Source: Gymnogyps californianus (lineage: Eukaryota; Chordata; Aves; Accipitriformes; Cathartidae). Taken from it: 64,000 nucleotides of DNA. The position numbers and the translations under genes are program-made. The notes under the pieces are model-generated. The model ran no database searches. It worked only from the letters and a program-made list of their open reading frames with translations, and was not told the origin of the DNA. Shown piece after piece: positions 1-11,800 of this stretch; position 1 is the stretch's first letter, and each line of letters begins with the position of its first letter. The DNA lies in contig NC_059483.1 in the NCBI RefSeq assembly GCF_018139145.2, positions 124,001 through 188,000 of the forward strand. The letters run 5' to 3'.

Positions 1-1208
1 ATGCTAAAGGTATGCTGATCAAACAAAGTAACAACAGGCTTAAAAATAACCCCAATAGTCAATGGAAGGCATTTAGACTGTGATCAATTGCACAATTTGC
101 ACCACAGTGATAAGAGGCTGAGTCTTCCTTTACAGGGTGCCTTTGGAAGGAGAAAGCAGTGGCTGGGTAAATGGAGTGCTAGGATTATTGTAGCAACATC
201 AGCTATTTTAAGAACTCTGTTATAGTTAGGAATGACATATAGCAAACCCTACATTAAGCCACTAGGCAAAGGAACAATTAAAAACACTCTCTTAAACCAG
301 TCTGTAAACACAGGAGGGAGTTTGATCTGAAGAACTGAAGGGAATCTCAGAAGAATAATAAGAAAAGAATGTGATTAATCTGGGTGAATACCTGTAAGAA
401 TTATAGTCTATAAAGCACTCAGGAAATAAATTAATACAAATCCTAGGACAAGTAATAAAGCCATAGCTGGAACATAAAGACATTTGTTCATCCAGAACAC
501 AGATCTGTCTGCCAGTTAACTGTATGGGAAATCTAAAAGTAAACCAATCTGTATGCAAATACTGTCCAGTTTAGTCTAAAACCAGCAATATGTTACAAGG
601 AACTGTATACAGCCAGCATATGAGAGATGTGATCTTACCCTGGTGGCAAAATGTGGAAGTCTGTAGTGAGGCGAATAGCATGTAACCAGAGCAAAATGCT
701 ATAAAAGAAAGGGAATTCAGACCAGATGTGGCTGGATTTTATGCCAATGAAAACCCAAAGCATTCTGGCTAGTCATTTAGGACTTTAGGTTTAATATATC
801 TAATCCTAGCCAGACTGGAGGGGTGCTCATTACCATTATATGGTGGTGTGCTGGAGGGGCAGGGCAAGAAGGGGAACTTCATACAGGAACGATACCTAAT
901 GCTGTGCTTGTGAGAAGGCACCACGAGAGGTAAGATGCCCCACCCTTCTCCCAGGTATCAAAATAAAAGGCAGTGGATGAAAAGGGGGACAGCAATGCAG
1001 TATGGCAGATGGAGGGGACCTGCACCCCACACAAACAGGGAACACTAAGCTTAGCCACAAAGGTCTCACAACAAGCAGGGCAGCTACTGTCTCATGGCAG
1101 CAGTACATGGAACTGCCTTTGCTGCTCCTTATCCATTTCCACTGGGTGGGCTTGGTTTCCAGACTCCATTAATCATTCTGTTTTGCAAACCTTTAACCTT
1201 CACATATT

Positions 1209-1244
<36 letters not shown>

Positions 1245-4200
1245 CCTGAAACGTGCTGGAGCTGGGAATGACAGATTTGTGTGCCTTGAGGAAGCACCTA
1301 ATTCAGATGCCTTTCAAGGGACAGCTCTTGATTTATATAATTACACAGATTCCCCAGGAGAGCTGCAATCTAGCTCTTCAAGGAAGGGTCCTGGGAGACA
1401 GGAGATGTGGACTGCTTTTCCTTCTCTCTCACTGATTCACAGAGCCAGCCTGAAAAAGTCACTTGTTCTTGTAATGCCTCAGTTTACTGTTGGCACCACT
1501 GTGACATCACTGTGAACTGCTACATAGTTCATAATAATTACAAAAGGGGCATTATGAACTCACTGAGCTCAGAGGCTGAAGCTTGCAAACTGCTGTCAGC
1601 CTCTGATTGTGACAGTAGCGCTCTTGTGCTGCGTACTATCCAGCTACAATGCACCTACCCTGAGGAGTCTGTGAAATAAGACACACACATAGGAAAATGC
1701 ACAAAGAGATGCAGTTTGTCCATGTCAGCATGGCAAGCCAGTGGCACACACAGGACTGGAGCTGCTGCTTCTATGTCTTGACTAGTTACGCTGCTTTTGA
1801 AATGCAAAGGGTTACTCCCTGAGTACTCCAGATGAGTGGCTTGCACAGTACTAATGCTTCAGTTTTAGTGAACTGTTCTGTGATCTACTTGTGCTCCAGC
1901 TTTTAGGCCATACAACCCCCTTACAGCCCCATGGAGGCAAATTCACCCCCAGCCCACAATTTTTTAAGCTGGATCAGGAGACCAATCTGGTTCTGATCAA
2001 GGTCCTGCAAACAGCTGGGTCAGCACAACTGAGAGCTGGCACTGGGCTCAGAGGGGAGTGAGCGGCCCTGTCACCAAAGTACCATCTAATGAAAGCATGG
2101 CCCGTTAGGGCACGTGTCAGATGCCTTGGCATTGCTCAGAACAAAGCCAGAGCATATAAATGACTCCGTGTGCAGCCCAAATGTTTGTTGTATCAGAAGG
2201 CACAAAAGGGACATGAAACCTAAAGTTTCTCAGTTTGAACTACCTAAGACTAGTACTTAACTTCAGCTGTGCTCACACATGTGCTCTGTAAAGAGCTGCA
2301 GGCTTTTAGGTCTTTATTGTTCTAAACAAAAGCTTTCTGATGGTGGTGTGCTTCATTATACATTGGGAAACATTGACTGTTGGAGAAGGAGAAACTCTGA
2401 GCAAGTCACAAGTCATCTCTAGGTCTTAGTTTTCCATCAGTAAACTTGGTATCCATTTGGAGGAGGGCTGTAGGGCTTAGTTTGTTCGCCAATGGAGAGA
2501 TGATTGCACGGTATCACCTTTGCTTTGCAATTTATGCTGATTGGCTGAGCTGTAGCAACTGTACAAGCTCCTAACCTGGTTAAAGTGCTTTTGTGTTTGA
2601 GACCTTCCTGGCACAAGCATGTTTTTCAGAGTGGAGAGAACAGGGAGATATTTCAGTTATATATTGCAATTTTACATTGTATATTGCAAGCATTTTATTA
2701 AGCATTTGGTTTTGGGGAGGATGGGGTGATGAGGCTACGAGACAAGAAGACTCAGTGAAGCAGAAAGCCAAGGGTCCCCACATGGCTGCATGGCCTCCAT
2801 CTGCTAAGCAGAGGCATGCAGTGAGGCCTGGAGTGCAGCTTCTGAAGTGGGAACTGGGAAGGAACCATACTGCAGGGCTGGGAACAGGACTGGCTGCAGG
2901 GAGTAAAGATTACTAAGAAGGTGGCAGCTTGGCAGTGTTATAATAATCACTTGGACTTTGTTTCAGAAACTTATGCTTGAGGGACCTGCACCCCCTCTAT
3001 CCCCTATTCCCAGAAGTCTGTCTCCGGACACTGTCGTCAATCTCAGAGTTCATTTCCTGGTTAAACAAACAGCAATTAAATAACACAAGACAGGCAACGC
3101 CTAGAGACACTGTCTCAAACTTGCCCTAGACAGGCCATGTGACACTGGGGTCTCTGTGTTTTGTCTCTTGTCTAAGACATATTAATCATAAGAGGAATTA
3201 CAGAGTGCGACAACGTGTGTATGCAAAGGGAAAGTGGGCCTGGCCTGCTGGGGAAACGCACTCTGCTTCTTGGCTCTGCGGAGCCAAGCTTGTCCACAGA
3301 GGACGTGTTGAGCAGCCAACATTGGGCCAGGTGACCCAGAAAGAAACACCCCCCTTTAATTTGCTCTGCTATGCCTGTGTAGAGAAAATGAGAGAGAATA
3401 GAACAGTCAGTGCCTCTAGTGTGTTCCTACAGCAGTTGGGACAACCAGGAGAGGCACATCATGATCTTCAAGAGGTTTTCACAAAGTGGAACCGGGGGAA
3501 AGGGGCAATCAAATATTTGCTCCCAGCAGGAAAGTGAAACTAAGGAAAAAATGTAAGATCTTTCTAGTGCACTCTATTAAACTGTAGTGTAGTTCTCCAA
3601 AAGTAAGTGATTCAAAGCATGCTCTTTGGCACCCATCAGCTAAAAGGAACAAAGCACCAGGGGACATACATACCCTCAGACTCCTGGTGCTAAAGGAGAG
3701 ATAGATTAGACATCTGAGACTGATGAATAGTTCACTCTCTGTACTTCCTTCGGCTCTTGCAATCTTCAGTTGCCTCCCAGTAAAAGTACACAGAAATAAA
3801 CTAAAGATGAAAAAAGTCACTGTGACACTGTTCATTTTCTATACATGAAGCCTCATTCATTTAACCCATCATCATCAGGGTTCAGGGACTTTTTCACTTG
3901 TATTCACTATTGATTGGATCACAATCCTCCTTGGGGTCCATCACCCCCAGGGTGAAAACTCAGAGAGGCAAGGGATCTTTAGTCTCCTCACAGAAACAGA
4001 AGCCTTTCCTTTGCTCCTGTGTGCAGTCAATACTGACATCTATTTGCAACATGCTTTGACTGGCCCTTGGTTCCTCTGAAATAGGCAGTGGTGAATTCAC
4101 TTGTTGGTGCTTGAATTCCTTGCTTTTGTAGTGAACACCTAAAGTTATTAAAACTGGAAGAATCTTAAAAATGTAACTTCTGTTCCACCACATATTCCTC

Positions 4201-5796
4201 TCTTAATTTACGGATGTTGTGCAGTGAAATTGCTTCGATTATGTTTCACTTGACCTTGCTACTGGGTTTTTTACACTCCAAGTATCCACATGACTGAATT
4301 TCAGCTTCCAGCACTTCAGGGAATGTTTCATTCTTTCCTACACTGTTTGCAGCTTACTGTGGGCAGAATGAACCAGAAACTTCGAGAGGGGCAGAAAATC
4401 CTGAAATCCAGAAGCTGATCCCTCTGTAGATACAAAAGGTGGCAGATGGTTCACCGTGATGATGGAATGGGACTTTGAGCAGCTCAGATACTCCTATCGT
4501 GTGCCAGAACACCTGCATCCCAAGGGAATGCTAATGAGGAGGGACAGAGAGTAAAAAGTCTATAATGCTTGAACTGGCTTAGACATTTTTTACTGCTCAG
4601 ATCTGCTATGTAAATCCTGATTGTGTATCTGATCTATCAAGTGTGATTTGGGAAGTCACCATTTGTGGGAAGCTGAATTTGGGTTTGGGGTCCTATCAAT
4701 ACCTTTTACGAGGGGTCCCAACTAAGCTTCATGTTCCTTGATGCCTAGCAGCCCCCTCATGCAGAATTGGTGAGGAAATATAGCCACAAACTGCCCACCT
4801 GATGTTATACCAAGGGACTGCATCATATCTCAGCAAGTCCCAGTCTCTCCTGAGTAGGCTTTCAGAAGCAGGATCTGTAAGCAATGGGTTTCCAGCATAC
4901 CTAGTCTGGCAAACAATGTCGCAAAGTCTTGCTGCTGAACTCATCTCCCCTGAGTCCACTTCAGGTCACTGAGGGCTGCTTTTCTTTACTACTACTAGAC
5001 TACTGTTTTAGTTCCCTACTTCACCACAGCTAAATAAGTGAAACTTTTCCCAGTAGATTCCTTTCAGTAAATATTTCCATGCTTTGGTCATTCCTTACCA
5101 TAAGGGTGAGTCATTAAATACAAGCAAAATACCCTAATTAGCCACTTGCACCTCAGAGCCATACACTTTGCTTCTTTCACAGTTTTCTGTGTCTTCCGAG
5201 ATGCCTACCAGTTAAGTAGATGCCACTGAGATTTCAAACAATGTTGTCTGCTGGAGGACTGAACTGTTTGCTTTCTGGAGATATTTATGGCTGTTTAGCT
5301 TATACATTTTGTTTAGCATGCAATAAAGCCCTTTGCCCCATTTGCTTCCACAGGTCCCACAGCAGTCAGAACAGTTTGGAATATGACCATTTTGATTAAG
5401 AACTCCCTTTTCCATGTAATTAAGAGTACTAAACACATGGTATGAGCCTCAACAGCCATGATGCTAGCCTATTCAAAGCTAAGCACTTTCTGCTTCTCTG
5501 ACAAATTTTGGACTTGTAAAAATCAACAGAAAATTTCTCTTCTTCTTCAATAAGAACACATTTTTCAAACTTGACATCTGCCTTAGCAGCTATTATATTG
5601 TACTATATTACTAGTATTTGAATTGCAGGAACACCCTGTCATGGAAAGGACTCCAGGATGCCAGACACTGAACAACAAAGAATGTTGTCATTCTATTTTT
5701 ACTGAAGGAATATGTCAGTTCAAAGTGCTCTCTTACACTGCTTTACTTCTTGGAATGAGACATCTCTTAATTGCCTCTGTTTTTTGCTGTTGACAG
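1..5796 (+). other. Partial intron upstream of the first visible FGD5 exon
   Basis: No exon could be supported in this stretch. Since the first visible exon begins in phase 0 inside the DH domain, this is most likely the 3' end of the intron that separates the long N-terminal coding exon(s) of FGD5 from the DH exons. It contains a CA microsatellite near 1212 and otherwise unremarkable AT-rich sequence. Small open frames occur on both strands but none shows a recognisable protein. A short FGD5 exon here cannot be fully excluded without an alignment. Confidence 0.6.
1212..1241. repeat. (CA)n microsatellite, about 15 units
   Basis: An uninterrupted CA dinucleotide run followed directly by a short A run, in the upstream intron. 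It is a likely length-polymorphic marker. It lies inside an open frame that encodes only a TH repeat, so that frame is not a gene. Confidence 0.95.
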
Positions 5797-5855
5797 AAAG
5801 AAGGCCAGTCCAGAGCTTACCTCATTGCCCAGGAGCTCATGTCTTCAGAAAAAGT
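5797..5855 (+). CDS. FGD5: FGD5 exon: start of DH domain (residues 1-20 of visible part)
   Basis: 59 nt after a tgacag acceptor, ending at a gtgagt donor. It reads [19 protein letters not shown] and the first two bases of a valine codon (phase 0 in, phase 2 out). The [11 protein letters not shown] string is the first helix (conserved region 1) of the DH domain, which contacts the GTPase. If the following 110 bp intron were retained, the frame would meet TAA at 5940-5942. Confidence 0.9.
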
Positions 5856-8800
5856 GTGAGTTCATTGTTACAACCTATCTGTTGCTCTCCTAAAACTGAA
5901 GCTATGCAATCCACCCTTCAGCATTGGTTTGACAGCAATTAATAAAAGTTTGTCTCTTTCCCCAGATATGTGGAGATGCTCCAGCTGTTACGTATGGTAA
6001 GTAAATAATTTTAATCACTGAAACCTAATTGCCCTTTTACTTAGCTGCAATTTAGAAGACATAAAGGCATTGAAAGGACTGAGGTGAATTTGACGAGGAA
6101 TGGCTTACTGTGAACCATTGCAAAGGAATATGTCTGCCACTAATCTGCTCTTGCTACAGATCCTCAAATCTAGCATTTGTCATTCACAGGGAAAAGTGTT
6201 GGCCAACAGTGCTTGCTGGGGCTCTGAAACTGGTGTAAGATGCAGAATAAGCCTAGTGCAGAGAAGGAGATGATAGTGATAAACAGGGGTGAACCCTCTC
6301 TCCTCAGAGAGAGACAGATAGGAGCAGAGCAATGAAGCATGGGGATTTGATTTGAATGGATTCACTCTGCTTCCTTTTAAGCTTCTTTTTTCTGATAATG
6401 CAGTATCAGTAATATCCAGCGTGGCCTGGATATCCACACTGTGACACAGGTAGTCACCATGGACAAAATACAGGCTCTGGTGTCAGAAACTCCTGAGGAA
6501 ACACACACAAAGAATCACTTGCAGTGCCTGATAGAGAGCTCTTGCATGGTATAAACCCACTGGTGGCTTTGTCCCAGAAGACTTTATGTCCCTTTAACAG
6601 AGCTGCCACTGCTGCCCAGGAGACTGGTACAACATCTTTCTTGGCTATTAGTTGCAAGGAAGTTGGGAATAATAGCCACCACACAAAGCATGCCCACTGC
6701 TGCTTGAACAGAAGTTCCCTGAGAAGGCAAAAAGTAGCCTTGGAGTCCTTGGAGGAGACTCCAGACCCTAGCAGTGGACAGGAACTCTGATAGAGAGAAA
6801 AGTAATGAATGAGGTCAGCATTGTATTGCTGCCTGCTCATTTTGCCTCTCAAGCAAGCTGCCAAAGCTTAAGAGCCTTCTCAGGCTTGGGCAGCAGAAGC
6901 AGGAGAGCAGCCTTAAATGTGACAAACGCCTTGCAGACGATTGCATTTCAACAAATCAGAAACTGCCAAGCTCGTCAGCTGGGAACCAAACACTTTAAGG
7001 GACTTAGCTGCTTAGCTGGAGTCTACCAATATTTTGATAAATTGGTGATAACCTGCCTAGCCATTTGTCTCATCTATACTGGCTTTCCTCTGATTTCTGC
7101 ATAGCCAAACACATTATTTGACACTAGTGAGACATAGTTATCCATTGTCCCCTGGGGAAGCCAGGGTGGTTTCTTCACCTGTGGACTACAGGGCTTCTGA
7201 TCATTAAGAATACCCAAAAAACTCCTTACTGAAGATTTCCAAAAGTATCATTAAAAAAAAGAGAAAAGCCTCTACCAGCTTCTAAATCAAAATAGAAGAG
7301 AAATATACACACAGGAAATTACCATGCACAGAGAGTATTAGCCACTCTGCATCTTCATTAGATGCATCCAATTAAAACATTCTTAATGTGTTTAATTTTC
7401 CATTTCCAAGTACATTTGTACTTTGGTACATTATGGGCAGCATGTAAATGCAGGGCTGAACTAGACTGCGTGTACAGTGCACTGTATTTAGTGGAGGTGT
7501 CTAGGAGAGGCCTCTCCTTTGCATTATATCCTAGCATTTTCCATATACCTCTAGGAGATAAAAGCGGCTCACTAACATGGCCTGAAAAATCTTCAATATA
7601 TAGATCTAAATCTTTCAATGCACTTCAGTGCCTTTAGCCACAGCATGAATGGCTGCACACCCTCATGGCTGCTATAGCATCATGTTGCTGTCAGGCTGCC
7701 TTGCCTATGCTGTTGCTGGGCCAGGAAAGGGATGCTTCAGGACTTTCCCAGTCCCTTCAGGACTTACTTTGTCCTTTTCTCCTTCCTCTGGTAAATCCCT
7801 GTGTGGTGAATTTGGCTGAGGCTATGTGTATAAATGAATAATTTATGCATTTTCACAACAATCCTATTTTCTGCCTATAGAAATCATTTGGAAGGAACAG
7901 GAAATGTCATTTTTGCTCTCTTTTTCCAAGTTGACAACTTTAACATGAGACAGAGATTCTGGTTTATATCTTTGCTAAAATTTTTTAGTTTAGAAACACT
8001 TATGGATGCAAGTGCATGCTGCTCCCCTCGGGCTGGATGGACTCCAAACTGTTGGTAATCCCTAATAAAAAGAATCTTTATAAAAATTACGGCTCATAGG
8101 TTAGTTAGGGAAAAACTCTGCTTGATTGCTAATTTTATCTGCTGCAGTGCTCCAGAGTTGACTCAAAGATAAGAGGGAAGGAAAACAGAGTTTTCCTGGC
8201 TTGACTCAAAAATGTAACTACTCCCTGCTCTCCTGTTGGGGAAATCAGACACTTTCTAAGCAGAAATGTTTATTACAGAAAATAAGTAACATTACCTGGA
8301 GCTTGGCCTGCCAGTCCTGGAATTAAGGTTTTAAGGCATGAGGGAAATTGGCTCTGTTTTAATCATACTTAATCATTAGGTTTGGATCAGCTGGTTAATT
8401 TATCAGGGAAAAGACACCAATAATAGCACTCCTATGACTGGGCAAGTTCTTCTATTTCTGTCAGTCATCAATTTTAATTGGAAGCACTTGTTTGCTTTTT
8501 ATATATGTTTCAGTCCTGTAATGGAATATTCCACTGAATCCTATTTTGCTGGGATTTTGTTTCCCTGCCTGCCCACCCCACTGGAGTAGAAAGATCTTAT
8601 GAGTGTTTCACATATGCTCATTATTTTCAGCAGAGCCAACAAGCAAGTTTCTCAAATAAGATTTAATTGTTTCTATGAGTTGGCTTTCTAAGTAGTGAGG
8701 ATGTATGAACCTGGGTTAGAGACTGAGGGAGAAGAAAGGAACAGCCAGTCTGTTTTCACACTTGACTGCTAGTTCAGGCACTCCTTAGTTTAGAAGAGAT

Positions 8801-11800
8801 CAAAAATCTTTATGGGAACAGGATCAGAGGGTTCATTTCTGTGTTTTATCAGGTGCCTATAGCCCTAGCATACCCCATCTCTACTGCTATAGGCTGATGT
8901 CTGCATGATAGCTAGCTACTGCAGTGGCATTCAGAAATAATCTGCAGGTTTCTCTGCTGCAATCATGTCCAATCTAGAAAGCCACAGTCCAAGCACTGTT
9001 ACCTTTCCCACCCCAACTACTGTTGGATCTTTATATTCACCTGCTGCCCAGTGTATTGTTCCAAAAATCTAGGGAAACCATAACCAATTTTACAACATGT
9101 AAGTCCCTCAGACTACAGGGGTATTATTGCCTAACTGAGGCTTTTCAATACTGTCATAGTGCAAAAAGTTACAATGAACTACTTACTCCTTTTTGCATAT
9201 TTGAATAGCGTTATGAATAGTCACATCAGTAAAAAATCGTGCTTCACTGTGCACTCGCTGTTGACACAGGTCCCAGTGGCAGATGTCACAAGCAACCACC
9301 AGTGACCACAGTCACCAAACTGCCCTCAAGGTACAACACCCCATTCATGGCCAGTTAGGACCAAAGGCTTCCTCGACAGCGTATCTCAGCTCAGGCAAAC
9401 ATTTCCCTCTGTTCCCCATCACCAACTTTCTCAAGAAAACAGTTTCCAAATGCTCATCTTCAAGTCTCAAGTCTCATCTTCTTATATAAACCCACACATT
9501 GGTAAGAAAGGCAAGGAGCTAAACCACACCCTCGCTGCTTTCAGAAATTAAAAAAAGGCTTTTCTTAAGCCTGCAGCAGGAGCAGTTTCCCATCTCATTT
9601 CCAGGCTTGGCTGGAGCTGCTATTCATTCAGCATAACAGAATCTGTTTGGCCTTTCAGCGGAGACTTTAATAAATTGATTGATTGCCAAAACGATGACAT
9701 TTCCATACACCCACTCTGCTATTGAACTGAAAGAGTGGAAACATTGTGTTAGCTCACAAACTCGGTATCAGTTGGTGTGGTAGTAGTGATAATAATCTAA
9801 AGGGTTAGCTGTTATTTGCCCTACTCAAAGGTAATGCAATTCTCTGGAGCAGGGAGTTAAGAACTCATTCTGGACTGAGCAGATGGGACTGGCAGGGCCT
9901 TGCAGTCCAAGTCCCTGATCTCTTGGTACTCACAATTTAGTTTTCTGAAGTTGATTAGTCTTTGCATTTCCTTCAGGATCATTTAATCCTCCAACTTTGT
10001 CATTCTTTTCTCCTATTTTTCTTCCCCAGTAATGCAGGCTGCACTTGTCATCTTTTTCTTAGTGCTTGTTCCTGAACAAAAATGCTGCAGGTTGCTTTCT
10101 CAGCCTAATGTTTCACACATCACCTTTGAGGACCAAGAGTCTGGTTCATTTGCTTCCCTTCAGCCAGTCTGTTTCAAATGACTTCACTAGATGTACACAA
10201 ATCAAACATAGTGTGACTCACACTGCCTCAGGATCCCAGTCTGTATGGGATCAAGCATTTGCTTGATAGTGTACCATGTTCACATTTATTTTGTCTTTGG
10301 CTTTTGTACATAAAATCACCTTTTTTGTGCATAAAACCCTTTGAAGTCATTATTACTTCCCTCTGAGGCATTTACTGAATTAAGGTACCTAAAAGGACAG
10401 CTCTGCACTGAAAAAACACCAGCCCCAACACCTCCCTGTTTAAAGAAAGTTGATCCTGTTTCCTGGTTTGCATTTTTCTCATAACAATGGGCCACCATTC
10501 TTAGAAACACCAAGACCCAGATGTATGCTTCCTCAGCATTTGAAGATACAGATATGAACATGATATGAATAGATATAACATGTGCTGGTTCTCCAGCCTT
10601 TGGAACAGCTTGGGATCCAACCCTGCACTGGGCATTCCAAGGCTTCTGACTGCAAAATAAATCTTAGGAAATAAAAAAGAACAAAATCATCTTAGTGCTC
10701 AAGTCACTAACTCAAAGGTACCTAAATGCAGATTATCATGAAGTCAGGCTCACTGGTTAAACTCTACTTTCAGAATTCTTGTGGGCAGCTCATTCTCAAG
10801 AACAATAAATAAACATCTAATTTAGGAGCCACTCTTACATGTTAGACAAAACAGAACTCCATCTTTCTAATTATTTACACTTCCAGTGAATGATTGGCTG
10901 AGCCTTATTTACTACTGTGAATTTCTTGGATGATGTTCAAAGTTCTGCTGGACCAATCAAGTCATTACTTTCCTAATTAAATGCTTTAGTGAATGGAACG
11001 TGCTGGCTAAATGAAGAGCTAGCTGGCTGTTAGACCCTCTGAAGCTCTTATAAAAGCCTAAAGATGCACTGTTACAAAAGAATAGCCTGCCCTCACTTAC
11101 AGTAGGCTGGTTTTTTTTCTCATTTATTTATTCATTGTTGTCTTCAGCGGCAGTGGGAAAATAGCTATGTATCGGCCAGGGAGCTTCTGCAGCGGGAATG
11201 TTGAGCCAAAATAGCTTTCAGATAATCTGTATATCTCTTAAAAGGAGAGGGAAGTCACACTAGCACATTTGGCATCAGGACAATTCCCTGGTAACAAGCC
11301 CCACCGATACAGTATTTGCAATGCATACTCTACAGCTTGCCAGTTCTGAAACTCATTTGCAGTGTTTTGGATGAATGTGTGTATTTGACTGCATGTGAGT
11401 GTGTGTTGAGGTCAGGGTTCCTGACCTAGATTGTACCCTGCAATGGCAGGATAAGAGACTAATTGTGTCTGCTGCGATAGTATTTTCTGCTGTTCATCTG
11501 GCATTGTTTCTGCTGAGCTCAGTAATGAGAAATCTGGGAAGATCACTGCTCAGTGCAGATCAAGGGTCACTCACTCTGCTACAGGAGATCTGCCACTTTT
11601 TCATTCAGGAGTGCCACTTTCACTTTCATCATAGGAGAGAGGCTGCTGGCCGTAATGAAGATACCTCCAAGAACCACCCATGAGTCAAACTTGGCTCACA
11701 GCATACTGTACAGCATCTCATGCCTGCATTCAGCTTTAATATGGAGACTCTCTTCTCCCCCTTTGAACTCTTCACCCTCCCCTCAGGTGTAATGCCTAGA

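Noticed and set aside
973..1515. A 180-residue plus-strand open frame
   Set aside because: It runs through the CA microsatellite as a TH repeat, has no recognisable protein and is not flanked by convincing splice sites.
2024..2058. A possible exon between aacag and gtgagc
   Set aside because: It is 43 nt and open in one frame but has no resemblance to FGD5 or any protein I know.
3139..3537. A 132-residue plus-strand open frame in the upstream intron
   Set aside because: No family similarity, ordinary composition for random frames; no exon support.
5040..5110. An open segment between a cccag (about 5051) and a strong gtgagt (about 5105)
   Set aside because: The frame ending in phase 0 is open but reads as a hydrophobic stretch with no FGD5 similarity; likely chance.
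6454..6864. A 136-residue minus-strand open frame
   Set aside because: No recognisable domain and no splice or promoter context; it lies in the large intron.
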